Shown: piece by piece, positions 9,635 to 20,400 of the stretch
How the letters are laid out: each line of letters begins with the position of its first letter
Numbering within the stretch: position 1 is the stretch's first letter
NCBI GenBank assembly: GCA_032718475.1
Contig: JAUCBJ010007012.1
Span: 1 to 61,340 of the forward strand
DNA length: 61,340 nt
Direction of reading: 5' to 3'
Origin: Nemertoderma westbladi
Lineage: Eukaryota > Xenacoelomorpha > Nemertodermatida > Nemertodermatidae
Position numbers and translations under genes: made by a program
Notes under the pieces: generated by a model
What the model was told of the DNA's origin: nothing
Seen by the model: the letters and a program-made list of their open reading frames with translations, nothing else
Databases searched by the model: none

Positions 9635-11824
9635 ATGTATGATAAAATAAATATGTCTTTGTCTACAAGCTCCTCTGACATGACAACCCTGTCATATAAA
9701 TGGCTGGAGGGTCGTGAGGCATTCCTCACCATAGAGGCTGCAAGAGGCGAAGTCTGGGCGAAGGGTTTGGTTATGCCGTTACCAAGGAAACCATTCTGTT
9801 CACACCACAAATTTCTGCTACTCTCCATATTGGCTTCCCTTGTGGCCTTGATTTCCGGTGCTTTGATTGGCTACTTCTGTTATCTTGGGAACCGCGGTCA
9901 TTGGAAGGCCTACACGGGGGTGGAGACATGGGTTAAACAGCGCCTCCTCGCGGACGTACGAGGAAAGCATTTGGAAGCCGCCGAGAATGAATTAATTAAT
10001 ATCCGACAGGAAACAGCACCTGAACGTAACTATAAAACAGCTCAATTAACAGCCGCTAGATGGCGTCAGTATGGGTTAGATTACGTTGAAGTCAACGAAT
10101 ACAGAGTTTTAATAAACGAACCGGTCCAACCAGCTTTAATAAAGTTCGCTAATTCTAATCCGAACAGCGACTTCAATGTATCAACAAGTAACGCAATAAG
10201 TTACAGCGCAAGCGGGAAAGTTACAGGTGATGTAATTTACGTAAATTACGCGAGAGAAAGTGACTTTCATTTTTTGTTAGTAGATCTTGTAATAAAGACG
10301 GAGGGCGCTGTTTGTATCGCCAGGGAGGGAAAGATATCTAATAGAATGAGAATCCGGGTGGCTGAATCGCGAGGTTGCGTTGGGTTGATTGTATTCCGAG
10401 AGTCGGAAACCAGATCAGTTGTTACCGACAGTTACCCCCCTATTACGTCTAATCTCTACCATAATGGATTTCTAGAACAAACCAGCAATGAGCTTCCCAG
10501 TATCCCAGTAGTTGCTATGGAGTTTAATCAAGCTAAGGTGGTTATACAAGGATTAATGGACGGCCGGAAAGCCTTACCTGTGTCGTGGCTAGATAGGTCA
10601 CACAGTATTGATTACAGCCCTGGCCCAGGATACAAACCGCTTCACAATAAAGGCCCAGTTACCATAGAAACTAAATACGAGTTTGTAGATAAAGCTTTAT
10701 ATAATGTGTTCGGGTATATTTACGGCATAGTGGAGCCGGACCGGTATGTCATTGTTGGTAACCATAGGGATAGTGGTGACGTAAGCACCGGCGAATCGAA
10801 TTTGCTTGAATTATCTCGGGTATTTGGAGGGATTCGTACCAACTCCAAGTGGCGACCTCGCCGGACCTTAATGTTTGCGTCCTGGGGCGGAGGCAAAAAC
10901 GGACCAATCGCAGCACAGAAGTGGGCTCAAGAGTCGGCTGGTATCCTAGCAACTCGAGGCGTTGTCTACGTTAATATTGATGGAGTGACGTCATTGTTGA
11001 CACCTTCTGGCACGGCGGACACTGAACAAGTACTGCAAGAAGTTTCTAAAGATATAATATCTGTGGATGGTGAGTATCTGTATGATAAATGGAGACGCGA
11101 TACTGAAAGTAAAACCAAACCCAAAATAAAATGGCCCAACTGTGATTCAGTACCCGGAGTTTTTACTCAACTTCTAGGAATACCTACCGTTAATATTCCG
11201 TCTTCTTTAATAACAAACAACAATTCCAATTACAAACACGAGATGGCGCAATATGTTGGGCTTGTTTGTTTAACTTTCGCGGATGACGTAATAGTGCCTT
11301 TGAATGTGAGTGATTTTTCTATTAAGGTCTCCAATACGTTATACCAAGTTATGAACAAATCAAATATGTTTGGAATAATCTCAACATGGACCCCGATTAA
11401 TAAATACAACTATTTAATGGAGAAATTAGAAAGTGTTTTATTAAACTTGACTGATGTAACTAAAGAACTTGAACTTAAAGAGAAACTAAATATTAATCTT
11501 AAAGATTCTCTAGCAGTTTGTCTATTAAATGATAAGTTATCGATGTTTCAGAGGAACTTTCTAGTGCCTTTCGGTATCCGTGGTAACTCCAATAAACGCA
11601 ATGTTGTTTACTCGGCTTCAGGTTACTCGAGTTGTTGTTTCTCTGGAATAGTCGATAGTTACCATGGAGCTATCAACGCCAGGTTAAATGCCGTTGATGT
11701 GGACGAAGCTAGGGAAGATGTTTACAGACAATTCGCCGAGATTATTTATAGTATTGAGTCCGCCGTTGGGTTTATATCACAGAGACTTTGTGACACTGAA
11801 GTTTGTATCAGGCCTCGGAAGTAA
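9635..11824 (+). CDS. Transferrin receptor/GCPII-like membrane protein, catalytically dead (M28B family)
   Basis: The 729-residue protein has the family layout: a 59-residue cytoplasmic tail, one transmembrane helix (about 60-84, type II), stalk, PA domain (about 165-320, with GKVTGDVIYVNY and AREGKI), an M28-like domain (about 345-560) and a helical dimerisation domain (about 585-715). The zinc-site block starts GNHRDSG (H377) but is shortened after it. The motif that carries the catalytic and metal-binding glutamates in glutamate carboxypeptidase II is replaced by SWGGGKNG (416-423); D449 remains. The enzyme should be inactive, as in transferrin receptors. The tail contains YKWL (Y21), a YxxPhi endocytic motif placed like the YTRF of vertebrate TfR1. 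N-glycosylation sequons occur at N181, N557, N574 and N604. The ATG was chosen because it gives a complete tail. The frame has no intron, although vertebrate members are many-exon genes. Ligand unknown. Confidence 0.85.
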   Translation: MYDKINMSLSTSSSDMTTLSYKWLEGREAFLTIEAARGEVWAKGLVMPLPRKPFCSHHKFLLLSILASLVALISGALIGYFCYLGNRGHWKAYTGVETWVKQRLLADVRGKHLEAAENELINIRQETAPERNYKTAQLTAARWRQYGLDYVEVNEYRVLINEPVQPALIKFANSNPNSDFNVSTSNAISYSASGKVTGDVIYVNYARESDFHFLLVDLVIKTEGAVCIAREGKISNRMRIRVAESRGCVGLIVFRESETRSVVTDSYPPITSNLYHNGFLEQTSNELPSIPVVAMEFNQAKVVIQGLMDGRKALPVSWLDRSHSIDYSPGPGYKPLHNKGPVTIETKYEFVDKALYNVFGYIYGIVEPDRYVIVGNHRDSGDVSTGESNLLELSRVFGGIRTNSKWRPRRTLMFASWGGGKNGPIAAQKWAQESAGILATRGVVYVNIDGVTSLLTPSGTADTEQVLQEVSKDIISVDGEYLYDKWRRDTESKTKPKIKWPNCDSVPGVFTQLLGIPTVNIPSSLITNNNSNYKHEMAQYVGLVCLTFADDVIVPLNVSDFSIKVSNTLYQVMNKSNMFGIISTWTPINKYNYLMEKLESVLLNLTDVTKELELKEKLNINLKDSLAVCLLNDKLSMFQRNFLVPFGIRGNSNKRNVVYSASGYSSCCFSGIVDSYHGAINARLNAVDVDEAREDVYRQFAEIIYSIESAVGFISQRLCDTEVCIRPRK

Positions 11825-12176
11825 TGTAATTCATACAATTTACGTTGTTTATCTTATTAATATTAATATAAAGACTGTACTTCTTGTCTTACCCTTCAAT
11901 TTATACATTCACATCTTTGGGGCTAAATGAGACACCCCGGCCATTTAGCCCCGCCGATTTTGAAATCTTTAGAAATGAGAAATTCTACGATAGATGTAAA
12001 AAAACGATAGATGTAAAAAAGGATATTTTACTACGTTGGAAAATACTGTGGTTGCAGTTTTTTAGTCAGCTTTTTTTTTTCAGTCAATCAGCAAGGTTAT
12101 TTAATTCAGAATTCATATTATTAGTTAGATGAGTTATATTGTTGCCGGATTGGAAGAGTGTCGTATCCTCAGATCA
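11825..12176. other. 3' flank of the receptor-like gene
   Basis: No gene. The stop is followed by AT-rich sequence with ATTAATATTAATATAAAG as a weak poly(A)-signal region. No A-tail or direct repeat typical of a recent retrocopy is seen. Confidence 0.45.
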
Positions 12177-12524
12177 TCAGGAAGAGTGTGGATAGTAGGG
12201 TAGTGACATTAGGTAGATCATTAATATAAAGGAGGAAGGGTAAGGGAGAGAGTACTCCTCCTTGTGGTAGCCCACAGAGGAGGGGGGAGGGAGTAGAGAG
12301 GAGCAGTGGGCGTCTACGGATACGTACTGTAGTCGGGATGATAGGAAGCTAGCAATTAGTTTTAGAGGGAGCCCGCGTACACCATAGCATAGCATTTTAG
12401 TTTATTTAGTAAGATTTTATGGTTGATTGTGGGGCGAGCCACGAAGTTGGCGGAGCCTTAGCGAATTGACACTGTTAGGGGGTGGGTCAATTTATGCAAA
12501 TAGTTGTCGTCGTCGTCGTTGTCG

Positions 12525-12556
<32 letters not shown>

Positions 12557-13400
12557 GTCGTCGTTACGATTTTGACATGCTAATAACTTTGTCGGATTTA
12601 AAGCTGCCAAGTTGAAAATTTGTAGGTATCAATATGAGCAAAAGTTGAGATTTTTGAGAGACTTTCAGACACCATCAGTGCAATGGTCTCCCGCTAGAGG
12701 GCCACATGTCTAAACATTAAATGCCCTCCCATTTCTTTGCTTTTAATCCGTTTAAGCTGAAACTTGGCAGATATGTATTAGACCATTAGCTGTGACTTTC
12801 AAAGGAGGCGAATTTCAAAGGACTGCCGCTAGAGGGCCAACGTGACTATTTGCATAAATTGACCTACCCCCTAACAGTGTCAATTCGCTAAGGCTCTGCC
12901 AACTTCGTGCTGCGCGAAGTCCCCACTTCGTGTATCGAAGGCCTTTTTCAGATCGATTTAAATAGCGCAGGTTGTGTGTTTCTGGTCTAGTGCTTTATGA
13001 ATGTTTTCATTGACTGATGGCATGCGATGTGGATGTTTTTTGGCGAAAACCAAATTGAGAGATTGACAGGATGAAGTATTTTGAGATGTAGGATTGTAAT
13101 TGCGAATTTATTATTTGTTCAAATGTTTTACTTAAAATCGGGAGGAGTGAAATTGGACGATAATTGTATATTTGCAGTGATTTCGGGAAAAATCCCTGGG
13201 TTATATATAGAGAGGTTTATAATGCTATTTAGACGGATAGATATAAGGTTTAGCTGCCAGTAGAAGGAGTTAGGTAGAGAAAGTGTCGTTGGTTGCTGAT
13301 TTAGGATTAATATGTAAGAGTAAATACTCTACTTCAACAGGCGTAGTTCCTGTTAACGAGAATTCTTCGATTAGATTGAGGAATAATGTGGCGAAGCTGG
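12177..13400 (-). pseudogene. Non-LTR reverse transcriptase relic, split by a MITE
   Basis: Reading the minus strand from about 13400 down, pieces of a jockey/CR1-type RT appear in order but in shifting frames: RPISLLPILSKTFEQII, then SISQFGFRQK, then IDLKKAFDT just before the insertion at 12927. After the insertion it continues with HKILLNKLKCY and YGVRGLPLKLIASFLSSRLQ, and a degraded GLPQGGVLSPL-like block. Frameshifts and stops are numerous. The catalytic YADD block is not reached. This is a dead 5'- and 3'-truncated copy. Confidence 0.75.
12429..12926. mobile_element. MITE of the GTGGGGCGAGCC family
   Basis: The ends pair as inverted repeats: GTGGGGCGAGCCACGAAG at the left and, as reverse complement, GTGGGGACTTCGCGCAGC at the right. 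They are followed by a highly similar block (CGAATTGACACTGTTAGG) in both arms. It separates two halves of one RT frame, which shows it is an insertion; the exact TSD is not clear. Inside are a GTC/GTT trinucleotide run (about 12504-12565) and two CCGCTAGAGGGC motifs (12691-12702 and 12826-12837). A second member lies at 47163-47862. Confidence 0.75.
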
Positions 13401-13619
13401 GAGCGATTAGAGGTCGGTATTGTATTATTTAACTTAGTACTGGTACCTATAATAGCATTAGTAGTTCCTATTTTATCATCTGTGCGTGTAGTTATTTGTT
13501 TAGGTATTGTTAACTATATGTATGTATGTTATGTATTGACAAAATTATAAATAATATATAAATTTAAGATATTACTACCTAAGATACTATAAATTAATGT
13601 GCAAGAAATAAGTATTTGT
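13401..13619. other. Short non-coding gap
   Basis: No feature is supported between the RT relic and the next retroelement fragment. Confidence 0.4.
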
Positions 13620-13990
13620 TTAGGTATGTTCTATGAGAATTGGGTAAATGAGCTCCAAACACTAAGGAATTTTAAAGAACACAGGGGGAACGCCATCTAT
13701 TCCGCTTCTATTGGCCTTGATGCTCTTTCCACCATTCTTGTCTTCAGTAAAGGAGATGTCACCAATGGGTATATCTGGGAGCACAGACTAAGACACACGA
13801 TGTACCTCAAAGTTTTCACGCAACACCCTGTTATTATTTACGATTTTTTCAAGGTGTGTCTTCCAACATTTGCGACGTTCAGCAGGACATTTAGCCTTAA
13901 CCTTGTTGGTTGGTTGGCCAGACAGAGTGTTGATCGATTGCCATGCCTGGGATGATTGTCTGCTGTCATCGGCATTGTGGATGATATAAA
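13620..13990 (-). mobile_element. Old fragment of non-LTR family B
   Basis: The reverse complement aligns, with many substitutions, to about 45430-45810 of the full family-B element. Shared phrases are CAATCATCCCAGGCATGG, CTCCCAGATAT and GGCGTTCCCCCTG. It covers the linker and the start of the RT domain. The 118-codon plus-strand frame over this interval is a shadow of this fragment. Confidence 0.75.
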
Positions 13991-14224
13991 CCTGCTTATT
14001 GATAATTAATAATATATGGAACCGTCACGTGCTGTGTCGGACGACAGCGCAATAAACTCTGCCTGAACCAACGCACTTTCCATCCTTTATGCGATTCATG
14101 TGACTGTAAATTCTGTCACTCACCTATCTCAGATAAATTCCATATCTTGTTCTGTTCATCAGCCCATCTCTTGCAACTCTAGAGCAATTGATTAATCTAT
14201 TTATTTTATAATTCAGCATGTGCT

Positions 14225-14480
14225 TATTTTAGTCTCGATATTTTTACACTCGATATTATTTTTCATCACTCGATATTTTTACTCTCGATATTTTTTTTCA
14301 TCACTCGATATTTTTACTCACCTTATTTTTTTTCATCACTCGATATTTTTATTCTCGATATTTTTATTCTCGATATTTTTATTCTCGATATTTTTATTCT
14401 CGATATTTTACTATCGATATTTTTCAACAATCGATATTTTTACTCGCGTTAATTTTACACTACATATTTTTCATGTCTCG
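14225..14480. repeat. Tandem repeat of CTCGATATTTTTATT
   Basis: A 15-bp unit and variants run through the interval, with spacing disturbed by TTTTCATCA interruptions in the left part. The 88-codon plus-strand frame over it only reflects the repeat. Confidence 0.85.
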
Positions 14481-14626
14481 ATATAACCTTATTTTACAGT
14501 GATATAATAATAAATACTTTTTAGTTAATTAATTTTCAATTTTATTATCGATTCATGTGTGTAGTTCCTATATTCTATTTTAACATATTTATATTGATTG
14601 GTCAATTGAAATAATGACACAATCTT

Positions 14627-14955
14627 ATGACACATCTCCAACCTTGTATAGCATTTGAAGGTATCTCATAAGACACACCATATTTGCCACATAAACTAAA
14701 CCACCTCTGCTTTAGAGTTTAGAGGACATTGCTTTAGCCATGGAATGGCTGGTCCTCACGATCAGCCATTCCATCATCTTGTGCTTTGGGTGACTCACAG
14801 TGTGAGTAAGCCAATAAATGTCACTATGGCCTTGAAGAAGAAGTAATCTCACAAAAGTCTTGAGTGACATGGTGTTATGCTGGTGCAATTTTGTCTTTCT
14901 CTTTAAGCCAGCATTGCATTCTTAATGAAAGCAACATTGCACCCTGCTAGTTATA
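14627..14955 (+). mobile_element. Old 3' fragment of non-LTR family B
   Basis: Similar to about 16365-16680 of the younger copy. Shared words in the same order are ACACATCTCCAACC, GACATTGCTTT, CATCTTGTGCTTTG, GGTGCAATTTTGT and GCATTCTTAA. The copy is strongly diverged and carries a short internal duplication near 14740-14770, so it is much older than the copy at 15831. Confidence 0.7.
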
Positions 14956-14959
14956 GATA

Positions 14960-15819
14960 TAACAACACACTATCTATATACATTTACACTTTTATATACT
15001 AGACATTTTTGTAGATCCTACATACTACATACTACAGCAACGGCTCACTATTCTACATATTGCATTGTCGACTACATACTTCAGGTTGGTATATATAATC
15101 AATTTTACTGTACTCTTAACAACTTTACGATTCAAACGAGGTAGTAAATAAGAGAGTTCGTAACAACAGCTGCGTTCAATTCCCCCATTACATTTTGTGT
15201 AATTAATCATTACCTCTCTCGGCTCTCAGTGGTTGCGGCAATAAAATAACTTTTACATGCATCACATTTAATAGGTAATGTTATGTAGGTATTTATTGAA
15301 AATGTTACTGTTCGTTTTTGAATCTTTCTAGGTAAATTACAAAATGCGTCCATTTACTGTATTAAATATTGTTTTAATAACATCTGGAAAGTAAATAAAT
15401 ATACTAATTCTTTACTTGCTGCAGTGGCCCTGACGAATACAGCATGCACTAGTACGAGTTACAATACATTCATTCACTACCTACAAAAATCCCAGCGCTC
15501 TTATGATTTATCATGGCTGGATGTTATCTTAGCCTTCTGGACGGAATTTAACTTTTATCACAACTCGGTATAACCAAAATTCCGATAACTAAATTAAATT
15601 ACAGTAGTTTACGACTTTAAACTGGATCTTGATAACCAATATGAGGAAAATCACACTGTTCGTTCCTGGGAATCGAATGATCACCATTGTTATCAAACAC
15701 GATTTGGTAACTTGGAGAAACAGAATTGTGATTGTTAAAAAATAAACTAAAGATCGACAAAGGTGATATAAGATTATATATTATATCATTATTTTAGTTC
15801 TTACTATTGATCTATTGTT
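14960..15819. other. Non-coding stretch
   Basis: AT-rich, with no supported gene, RNA or element. Confidence 0.5.
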
Positions 15820-15830
15820 TAATTACGCAT

Positions 15831-16713
15831 AACTCCACCTACTGGCTCCAGAAGTCGAGGAAATCCTGCCAAGTACCTAACTGATCTAGACTTTGCTGAT
15901 GACTTAGGAGTACTCTCAGAATCATTAGAGGGAGCCCAGCGGCTCCTCAGCTCATTAGAACATGCTGCTTCTAGTGTTGGTCTTTTTATTAACTCCAGAA
16001 AGACCAAAATTCTGACAGTTAACTTTGAAAGTCCTCAGCAAGTCTCTGATCGGATGAGCATAAGCTCAAAGGATGGTATGCTTGAGCATGTGGACGACTT
16101 CTGTTACCTGGGATCATGGATCCGGAAGTCAGGTGAGGACCTTCGAATACGTAAGGGAAAGGCATGGGCAGCCTTGAATAGGCTTTCCAGGATTTGGAAG
16201 TCACCTAGAATTAATCGAAAACTTAAGGTCCGATTATTCAGAGCAGCAGTAGTTCCAGTACTCCTCTACGGGAGTCCATGCTGGGCTCTAACTGCTGAGG
16301 ACACCAAATCTCTGGATGGCACATTCACAAGAATGCTACGCCGGGTACATTGTGTCAAGTACAATGCACACATCTCCAACCAGACACTATATAACATTGG
16401 AGGTGTCTCATTGGTTCCCCCAAGCTTGACACTAGAACAAAATCGCCTCCGCTTTGCAGGACATTGCTTTCGCCGTGAGGACCAGCCAGTGCATAATCTT
16501 GTACTTTGGCAGCCTCATGGAGTGAATAAGCATGGTGGACAGCCCATGACTTTCTTGAGACGCATCTTAAAGGACACTGGCCTTAAAGATGCGGATAATC
16601 TAGCAAATGTCATGGGTGATAGGGAGTTGTGGCGGTGCAATTTTGTTGACAAGCCGGCACAGCATTCTTAAAAATGCAGCTGCAATGCAGCATGCCGATC
16701 CTAGTAGTAGTAG
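15831..16713 (+). mobile_element. Young 5'-truncated copy of non-LTR family B
   Basis: Almost identical to about 46364-47021 plus 48313-48533 of the full family-B element, without the insertion found there. An 11-bp TSD, TAATTACGCAT, flanks it (15820-15830 and 16714-16724). It ends in TAG repeats. The reading frame is open across the copy and includes the RT active-site block DFADD, then the thumb and C-terminal region (GSWIRKSGED, RLRFAGHCFR, LWQPHG) to a stop at 16669-16671. As it starts mid-domain it is dead on arrival. Confidence 0.9.
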
Positions 16714-16881
16714 TAATTACGCATTATTTATAATGTTCTCATTCGTTTATAATATTTTGCGATAATAAATTTGTAATTACCCCATTTCTTAATTCAACAA
16801 GGGACTTTGAGCAATCCACAACTAATTAACTGAAAACTAGAGAATCAAGTATTATTTTTGTTATTTAAATTATTAGTGGTT

Positions 16882-17158
16882 GGACCTTGATGTAATGGTT
16901 GCATTTAATTCGACCTTGATGTAATGGTTGCATTGAATTCACATCTCCCGTTGGTCGTGGGTTCGATCCTCGCATGGGCCAGTGCAGTATTCGTTTCGGC
17001 ATGAATGCTTTAAAGGGACTAGCCTGTGCGCAAGTTCGCTTTGCATCCTTAAGCCAGTAGCTAAATAAGTACTTGGGTTTCCTTTGGGAAGTATAGTTCT
17101 GGGGGGACCGCACTGAAATAAGTCGACCTACGTTGTGCGTAATCCCTAGCATAACGGC
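16882..17158 (+). mobile_element. tRNA-derived SINE
   Basis: A 71-bp tRNA-like head (16912-16982) has an A-box-like TGATGTAATGGTTG and a B box GGTTCGATCCT (16960-16970). The first 30 bases of the head are duplicated upstream (16882-16911). A non-tRNA body follows to about 17158. The same head type occurs at 50859-50931 and, inverted, at 42411-42485. Internal pol III promoter boxes are the basis for the SINE call; the body is not matched to a named family. Confidence 0.7.
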
Positions 17159-17429
17159 CGAAGAAAGTTTAGTTTTTTAAATTTTTTATAGGTTTGTGTT
17201 TATTGATAATATGATTGCTTTTAATTTTGGAATAAATGTTAATATTGGACTTTTTCGTCCATCATTAGAATAGCCTAGGGTGATCTTTTTACTCCGAAAC
17301 CGATTTGATGTGAAAATAAAATATAATTTCTGTGTAAATAGGTGCTTATAACGTTGCATGAATTCATGATATAAACTCATTTTGAAAACCACTCTTATGA
17401 TACACGTATTTAGTAATTTAATAATATTT
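17159..17429. other. Short non-coding gap
   Basis: AT-rich sequence with no feature. The last 11 bases (17419-17429) are the left TSD of the next element. Confidence 0.5.
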
Positions 17430-20400
17430 CTTAGTCAGGTCAGGTCCCCAGATCCTGCTACCACTATGGCAGTAATGTGGTACTACCTGTAGCTGTCAGC
17501 CCAGTAGGGCAGGCCCGATAAGCATAGCCTATTCATTATTTAGTTGATCAAGAGTGGGTTGGTTCAGCCCCGTCAACTAAATAAGTCATTGAGGGCTATA
17601 GCGCCTAGGACACCATTGAAGGCAAAGGCTTGATACGCATCTGCATTAGAGATGATACACGCCCCGCCCTGTCTATACTGGATGCTCCTCTACCAGTGTT
17701 AGGTAACCTAACCCAGGAGGCACACTTGGTTCAGGGTGTAACAAATGGACCCCTTCAGTCGGCAGCAGGGCTGTAGGCCATGGATAGGCGGAAGGTAATC
17801 AACCAATGGCTAGACATGCTGACAAGGTCGGCGGAAGGTAATCAACCAACGGCGACCTACTGCGAAGACGCTTGTAGGAGTTGCGACCACAAGCGGTTTA
17901 CCCCCGCAACTGAAAGATATGAGTATGAGAACCCTCCAGGAGAACTACTGGCTCGGTCGTCGCCCGGGTCAACAAGGACCGCGTCCCTCAGTGGTACACC
18001 AGGCTGGGGTCGATAAATTGGCTACTGGAACAGAAGACAGAGAAGAAAGAAGAACCAACCTGTTGAAATGTAAAAAGACACTAAAGATTGCTACAATGAA
18101 CGCACGCACGCTGAAAGCACAGAGCAAACAGGGTGACATGGTCGCTCTGGCAATGGAATATAACATCGACATCATCTGCATCCAAGAACATCGGATTTGT
18201 CATGAAGACACTGCCATGAAAAACAATGACATTGGAAATGGATGGACGTTAGTAACAAGCTCAGCAGTAAGAAACTCGGCCAATGCATCAATTGGTGGAG
18301 TAGGAATTCTGCTAAGCCCATTTGCACTTAAGACCCTAAACAACATCGAATCTATAAATTCCAGGGTTATGATCGCAACATTTGATGGGAATCCCAAGAC
18401 AACAGTTATATGTTGCTACAGTCCAACCAATGCATCAGAGCCAGAACAAGCAGTCAAGTTTTATGAAGAACTGACTGGACTTATTAAGGACATCCCGAAA
18501 CACAATTTTAAAGTCATTGCTGGTGACCTGAATGCGCAAATTGGCCCAGAAGACATCAAGGGTTACACCTATAACACCAGTTCTAACAGAAATGGGTACT
18601 TACTCTTAGACCTAATGGAAGAATGTGAATTGATACCAACAAACAACACATTCGAAAAGAGTAAGGGGAAGCTATGGACCTTTCAATACCCTAATGGAAC
18701 CAAAGCACAACTGGATTACATCCTTATAAACAAAAAGTGGAGAAATAGCATGATCAACTGCGAGGCATACAGCTCGTTCAACCTAATTGGTTCGGACCAC
18801 AGAATTGTGACTGCAGAGATCAGACTCAGTTTGAGAGCCAGCAAACCCAGGACAAGCAAGCATATCAACTATGACTGGGAGAAACTCAGAACTGACAATG
18901 CTGTAAAGGATGCTTATACAGTAGAAGTTCAAAACCGCTTTGAAGCACTTCAGTCAATGGATGAAGACCAATCCACCGACTCAATATACCAGAATATAAT
19001 AACAGCCCACAAGGAATCAGCTAAGAGGCATATCCCCCAGAAACCTAAACGAAAACAGTATGTGCCATGGCAAAACTCTGAGGTTACTTGTAAGAGAGAA
19101 GATCTTAAGATAGCCTACAAAGTTAAAACCGAACAACCAACAACCGAAAACATTAACAAGGTTGAGAAAGCGAAGGACGATCTTAAATTGGCCTACAACA
19201 TCAGCCAGGAAAAGTACATACAGGATAAAACTGAAGCAATTACAACAGCTCACATACAGCAACAATCAAGACTTACCTGGCAAACTGTAAATGAGGTATC
19301 TGGTCGGAAAAGTTGTGCAAAGGGGCGCCTCAAAGCCGATAGTCCTGAAGAACGTGTTGGGAAGTGGAAAAATCACTTCAGCAACTTGCTTGGGCAGCCA
19401 CCAAACATCGAGGTCAGCCCTACAAGGAAAATATATGACAAGACACTACCTATAGAAACAGGGGACTTCACACCTGCCGAACTCCAAAGAAGCATTAAAA
19501 GCATGTCCAATAATAAAGCGAGTGGATTAGATGAAATCCCAGCGGAGGTATGGAAAACCGGAGTGCTAAATAGACCATTATTGAATGTTTGCAACCGGAT
19601 GTTAAAAGGGGAAAAGCCACCACCAATTTGGACTAAAGGTCAACTAAAGCCTCTCCCCAAGAAAGGAGACCTCGGCATACCAACAAACTATCGTGGGATC
19701 TGTCTGCTTGTGGTAGCTGCCAAAATATACAATAAAATGATTCTATATAGGATTAGGCCTCACATAGAGAAACTACTGCGTAAGAGCCAAAACGGATTTC
19801 GACCAAGTAGATCAACAATAGCTCAGATACTTGCACTACGGAGACTGATTGAAGGAATTAAGTCAAAGAATCTCCCCGCAGTCATGACTTTTGTGGACTT
19901 CAAGAAGGCATTCGACTCCATCCATAGAGGTAAAATGCTTGAAATCCTAAGAGCTTATGGAATACCAGAAGTAATTGTTGCTGGCATTGGATTGCTATAT
20001 TGTGACATAGAAGCGCAGGTACTCTCACCAGATGGTGAAACTGAGTTTTTCTCAATCCTGGCTGGCGTACTGCAAGGTGACACATTAGCACCATTACTAT
20101 TTGTAATTGTGCTGGATTACGCAATGAGGACGGCCACAAAGGGTGAAGATCTGGGATTCACACTTCAAGAACGCAGAAGTAGTAGATATCCGGCAACTAC
20201 AGTCACAGACACTGACTTTGCGGATGACATCGCCCTGCTCTCTAATACGCTAGCAGATGCACAGCTTCTACTAAATAAAGTGGAAAGGGCTGCTAAGGAG
20301 GTTGGATTGCATATAAATGCTACCAAGACCGAATTCATGACCTTTAATGTTGATGGAAACTTGACAACCATTGATAATAATCAACTAAGGAAGGTCGATG

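Noticed and set aside
13599-13955. 118-codon plus-strand frame
   Set aside because: It is antisense to a diverged fragment of non-LTR family B that aligns to 45430-45810.
14220-14486. 88-codon frame rich in Phe, Ile and Ser
   Set aside because: Produced by the CTCGATATTTTTATT tandem repeat.
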